From: Fremontodendron californicum
Taxonomy: Eukaryota; Streptophyta; Magnoliopsida; Malvales; Malvaceae
Reading direction: 5' to 3'
DNA: 64,000 bases
Assembly: GCA_030761205.1 (NCBI GenBank)
Contig: JAULJL010000010.1
Coordinates: forward strand, 997,001 to 1,061,000
Made by a program: the position numbers and the translations under genes. How positions within the stretch are numbered: position 1 is the stretch's first letter; each line of letters starts with the position of its first letter. Shown in pieces: positions 59,313 to 64,000 of the stretch. The notes below the pieces were generated by a model. The model was given only the letters and a program-made list of their open reading frames with translations, ran no database searches and was not told where the DNA came from.

Positions 59313-62300
59313 TCATGATGACTCCATAAATTGTGATGGTGGAGGGCTTGTTTTAGTCTTCTCTGGACCTGCAAGTTCATATGAATCGCCAAGATTATGA
59401 CCTACGTTACTTGGACTTAGGTACGAGTGTCGGATACGGATATGTATCCGACACAGGTATGTTTGATTTATTCTAAGTTTTTCCATGTATTTGGAGGGTT
59501 CTTGGGGGATCATATCCCCATACTCATGTCCGAATATGCGTCGGACACGGATACTTCAAGAAAAATGAATAACGGGAGCAACATAGATTATGACATTAAG
59601 AAACCAGACCACAAAATTCACAAGCATCATGCGACATGATCAGAGATTCAGAATCATCTAATTTGAATGTTCATTAGATGCCAAACAATGAGTATTTAGA
59701 ATAAAAATGAGATTTCAACAAGATCACGAGGTTCTTGGCATATATAATAGGACATACCGTAAACCCCACGCATCTCTACTTCTCGCCATTCTTGAACAAG
59801 GGCACAACAGCAGCACATCAAATGAGAGAGGAAATCATCAATAAATCCACCCTGCCAAAGGAAGAAAGAGTAGCATTTTAAGGAAACCGAATTCCAAGTA
59901 AGATCAAAACTTACTGTGAAGTGTGAACAACTAATTGTAGACCTTATATCTCTAAGATTAAGCTTTCCGTTGAGGAAATGAAGGTTGTATGAAGTAATTA
60001 GCATTGAATCACACAGAGGTATTTATGTAGCCAAGAAAAAGCATAGATGATAGACAAATGGCCGAGGATTATCTGATGTTAGCATGTTTTTGTCATATTG
60101 AATTATGGATACAACTAGGCGTGTTAATTATGTTCAGACAGTTCTAAGCCATATAGTCATGCTGGCTATGATTATTATTACAACACGACATATGGCATAC
60201 TCACGGATATAATGTATGATAAGCAATGAGGCCAAGGTAACAGCACCTGTACGTACCATATTCTTCAATTGCACATAAAAATAGCAGAAAACTTATGATT
60301 CAAGGTTTTATGTTTTCACGAGTAGATTACTCTTTTATTGGCAGAGAAAATACCGTAATGTTCAACGCCTTGCGAAGCTTCCTTCTAACACAGCAAGTGT
60401 AGCAACAGCATGACAATATCAATGAATACGCCATTAATTCGTTGCAGGCTTCTGCAGAAGCTGCAGAAAGTTGGTGTGTAAGCATCGAAACAATACCAAA
60501 ACCAAAAACAGAATTTTAAAGGTGTTGCAGTTGATATAAGCTGCAGAAAGTTGGTGTGTAAGCATCGAAACAATACCAAAACCAAACACAGAATTTTAAA
60601 GGTGTTGCAGTTGATATAAGACTTTCAAGTAGCAAGCCTACAAGGGAGAAGGTAATTTCCTTTCCTAAGGAAAGCTAATTCTCATAATCGCTTATGCATG
60701 AGTGCTAAGCAATATAGAAACCTATGTTACTCCGACTCTTCATTTTCCCTGAAAGATTCATGTCCCCGTGTCCAACACATATTATGAGGATGCGATCCTC
60801 CAAATATATGAAAAAACTTTAAAAATTGAACATACCCATGTTGGACACATACCCGTATCCGACATTCACCCCGAATCCGAGATAGATAGAAACACAGATA
60901 CATACATATTTTAGTAAAAATACATAATCATTATAGATTAAATTCTTGCACAAATTAAAATAAAGGAATCTACAAAAATGAAGATCAGGCAGATTATCAC
61001 CCAAGCTACATGAAATAATTAAGTAATTAAAATATAATTCAGAAATACTTACACATATGCCTGTTTGTTGCAACAGTAGCAACCTTTGAAAATGTACCAC
61101 AAGGATAGAAGAATGTCTTTATACCTGCAATGAGAAAAGGTGGCTTAGGAGACCAGATGAACAACAGAAAAACAGGAAGGTAAGTTCCGCCGATATATGT
61201 CCTAGAAATCTTACAAAAGATCTTGTTCCTCTTGTCATTCCAGAAAAGGAAAAGAAACAGAAATAAAATAAAATACAAATTTTAAAAATGTTCCCACTTC
61301 CTTTATTGGAGCTAAACAATCTCAAATTATAAGTTGTAACTTCTATCATTTCAAACAGAACAGAAGGCAGACATTTAATACAATAATAGGGCAGTAATGA
61401 AATAAAAAAAGACATACACAGATATGGTTCTGAGCAACAACCAAGCAAATCAGCATGCCATTCTTCATACCGATGCGAACCTCTATCCGACAGCAGATCA
61501 TGTCCTGATGAAACTGAAGATGTGTTTCTGGAAATGTATGGCATAAAACTTTTAGAACCACACTTAGCTTTGATTGCATGAAATGCAAACTGTGAGTGCA
61601 TATTCGAAAGCTTAAGGACTTAAGGCACCAAAACTGACACTCAAATGCCAAATTCCTTGTAAATAGCAGGGTATCAAGATATCAGCAACTAAATCTTGCA
61701 TTAAAAGCATATAAATTTAGCCTTACCACCCAACTTTTAACTTTATCACAAGGTTACTGGGGATGTTGCTACATGAGAAAGTTTTTTTATATAGAACTAT
61801 GATTTCCTTTTGACAATGTAAAACTCGAAATGAAAAGAAAAACAACCTTGACGTTGTGCGAGAATCAGGCTTAGGAGAATTTTCATCATATGAATGACCT
61901 TTCTCACTATTGGCATCTGAGTAGTTACGCTCTACTTTCTTAGACCCTTTCATGGATGAACTATTATCTGGAATAGAAGTTGCAGCAGCAACTTCTGTTA
62001 CATCAAGCAAATGCTGGATTACTTCACACTGCTGCACATCATAATTAGCTTGTGATCGTTGTAGTTCCAATTGAAGCTTTTCGTTTTCCTTTTGCAGTGC
62101 TTCATTAAAACACAAGTTTGGGTATGAGCAAGAAAGAGTTTTTTTCAAAATTATGGCATCATTTTTTGAGGGTTCTGGTTTCAGTATAACATCTTGCACC
62201 CTTTTATCCTCTTCATCCAATGTGTACTCGTGTTGATCTTTCTCAATAACTTCTAGTCTCTCCTGCAGGGTTTGGGAGAACTGAAAAAATTAGTAAAGCA

Positions 62301-63573
62301 GGCAAAGCAAAATATGAAATCAATCCTACCAAAAGAAATTTTAGTCACTTCAATTGTCCCATTGATTTTTTATTTCCAATTATATTTGTTGTCCACAAGT
62401 TCCTACGACAAAGCAATATATTCCAATCTTCCCGAACATCCAGTACTCAGTAACTTAGATTTCCATATAATACAGGGGAAGATGGAAGATAAGCGGTTGA
62501 AGGAACCTTCATTAACTAGAAAAGCATTAATAGGAAGGAAAATCATATAAGATTTACCAAACCTTCCAAACCCCACTCTGCAAAGCTAAAAACATTCAAA
62601 TAAATGTGACAAATACTGATTAGTCATTGCACTTTATTGAAGTTAATCAAGCAGTTGTGTGACAAACTGCACATGAAAAAACTTTTTTTAAAAGAATAAC
62701 ATATAAAGATGCGTTAAAGCACTCATGTTCAGGCCCATTTCCTAGCATGTCAAGATAAAAATAGCATATTCATATCCCTCTAATTTTCATCACTATTAGC
62801 ATTAACAGACAACAATTAAAGATTAAAGTCTAAGTCTTTTTAATGGTTGGCTAATGTAGCTAGAAATCAAAGATAATCCTTCATTTATAATAGCCAAGGA
62901 AAAAGAACGATAACTGAGGGGAGAAAGGAGAATCAACTGCTATGGGAGATCCATTAGAAGAAACTTAACAAAGTTTCCACAGCAACCATTTTAACACAAT
63001 CGAAACAGATGACAAGCATTTTTAAAGCTTACCATCTTCATTTTTTGAAGTACCAATTGCAAACCCAAATATCATTTTTAAAACTCTTTCGAGAATGATG
63101 CAAATAAGGAAAAACAAAATTAAGGGGAAAATTATTAAAACAGTAACAAGAATAGTCAATACCCTGACTCGAGCATTATCCACCAGAGTGATAAGAGGAA
63201 CAATCTTCAAATACCGGTCGATTTCATTCTGGGCCTTCCTAAACTGATATACAATGTTCCATCCCATGGCCAGAACATACAGATAGCTCCTATCCTGACA
63301 ACTATTCACCAAAATGTAAGACCTCCTCAATGCATCCTCAAGTTGCTCCAACGGCTCCCTCGTCTCGGGATACCTCTTAAGCTCCGAGATCTTGAGCTGC
63401 TCCAGCAAGTTACCGATCAACTTCAGATGCTGAGCGAATTGCCTGCAACTCTTCTTATGCATTCGCGCTGTGCTTGCAGCTTTAACTATCATAGCTATTA
63501 ACCGCACTGCATCAAAGCCCGCGAGCTGGGCTATATTTGCAATTTCTCCAAAATGTTCCCACGGAGATGCCAT
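59313..63573 (-). CDS. MCA1: MCA1-type mechanosensitive calcium channel subunit
   Basis: Seven exons on the minus strand, 63163-63573, 61847-62262, 61418-61527, 61053-61124, 60354-60460, 59758-59851 and 59313-59368, give 421 aa, the length of Arabidopsis MCA1. MCA proteins form plasma-membrane, stretch-activated calcium channels. The N-terminal segment GEIANIAQLAGFDAVRLIAM includes Asp21, the residue reported as essential for transport. An EF-hand-like region and ITLVDNARVRERLEVIEKDQ follow, then a coiled coil (EALQKENEKLQLELQRSQAN). The C-terminal PLAC8 cysteine-rich domain contains LLGCCSEPYLC, SCCCYTCCVRRKL and LMCCCCALVQEWREVE. Introns 4 and 6 each hold a CTATGTT MITE, and the acceptor of intron 4 is tandemly duplicated. 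Confidence 0.95.
59402..59586 (+). mobile_element. CTATGTT-type MITE, copy 4 (MCA1 intron 6)
   Basis: About 185 bp; start CTACGTTACTTGGACTT, end ATAACGGGAGCAACATAG. Interior order as copy 1 (TTTGGAGGGTTCTTGGGGG). Confidence 0.78.
60461..60620. repeat. Exact 80-bp tandem duplication at an MCA1 splice acceptor
   Basis: Units 60461-60540 and 60541-60620 begin CTGCAGAAAGTTGGTGTGTA and end GTTGATATAAG, with one mismatch. On the minus strand each unit ends in the intron 4 acceptor sequence ACTTTCTGCAG. Confidence 0.93.
60722..60887 (-). mobile_element. CTATGTT-type MITE, copy 5 (MCA1 intron 4)
   Basis: Start CTATGTTACTCCGACTC is intact; the far end is degraded (CCCGAATCCGAGATAGATAG). Orientation as copy 2. 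Confidence 0.72.
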
Positions 63574-64000
63574 CCTTTCCTCTCAATCAAACCTACAACC
63601 TGCTTTTTTATATAAACTTTCATTAGATTACTCCATAATCCATTTTTACTACATTAATCAAACAATTTGACCAAATTTTGTCATTCCAGAGCGAAAATTG
63701 AACTTAATGAACAGTAATTTAATACAAAAAATGCAAGAAGCTTGATGGGAAGATTTTCACCTCTTCTAAGCTAGAAGCTTGATGCAAGAAGCTTGATAGT
63801 TTTCACCTCTTCTAAGCTAGAAGCTTCACTATAACAAGAGTTTTGATGTTTCCGTTTGGCTTCTCCACTTGCATTGCTCAACAAAAGCCGGACCAGATTT
63901 CTTTAAGGAATCGACGATACGGAGCTGAAACTTGAGAAGAAATAGAATATATAGTTTCAAGCAGGAACGAAAGCTCCTTCCCAGGATCTATCCAGAAATT
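63574..64000. other. Upstream region of MCA1
   Basis: Probably the 5' leader and promoter of MCA1 (minus strand). A 50-bp near-exact tandem duplication (TTTTCACCTCTTCTAAGCTA with GAAGCTTGAT) lies at about 63735-63828. Confidence 0.55.

Overview
The window is nuclear DNA of a eudicot plant. The genes are intron-rich with GT-AG introns, the intergenic DNA is very AT-rich, and the gene set is plant-specific: class III peroxidase, PIP aquaporin, FD-type bZIP, PLS-type PPR protein and MCA calcium channel. MITEs, LTR elements and LINEs fill the gaps. I cannot name the species. All exon joins were made by hand from reading frame, GT/AG sites and family resemblance, without transcript data.

Layout, left to right. 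1767-5374 (+) is a secreted or GPI-anchored aspartyl protease. 5778-10542 is a complete but broken Ty1/copia element with matching LTRs and a 5-bp target duplication. 12224-13680 (+) is a peroxidase close to Arabidopsis PER64. 14562-15920 (-) is a decayed METTL23-type methyltransferase pseudogene. 16351-17994 (+) is a probably plastid-targeted universal-stress-protein-like gene. 18458-18859 is a hAT MITE. 19502-20942 (-) is a PIP2 aquaporin. 21.2-28.4 kb is a transposon-rich desert with LINE fragments, MITEs and long direct repeats. 28812-35241 (+) is a LARP1b/c-type RNA-binding protein whose introns carry a hAT element and an RTE LINE fragment. 35.2-44.2 kb has no recognisable gene but holds a 2-kb minisatellite with an 88-bp higher-order repeat. 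44219-45476 (-) is a small bHLH factor. 46917-47884 (+) is an FD-like bZIP. 50332-50403 is a tRNA-Glu. 50581-51018 (-) is a RING-H2 protein. 51963-52580 (-) is a small Trm112/preY-like protein, divergent from a PPR gene at 52990-54678 (+). 55735-57300 (-) is SKP1, with a solo LTR in its intron. 59313-63573 (-) is an MCA1-type mechanosensitive calcium channel subunit.

The genes do not form one pathway; this is ordinary plant gene order. The most distinctive points are the highly regular 88-bp/20-bp satellite array, one MITE family present five times and always inside introns, the METTL23 pseudogene, an exact 80-bp duplication that doubles a splice acceptor in MCA1, and several transposons with intact target-site duplications. 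I found no convincing novel enzymatic or defence system.
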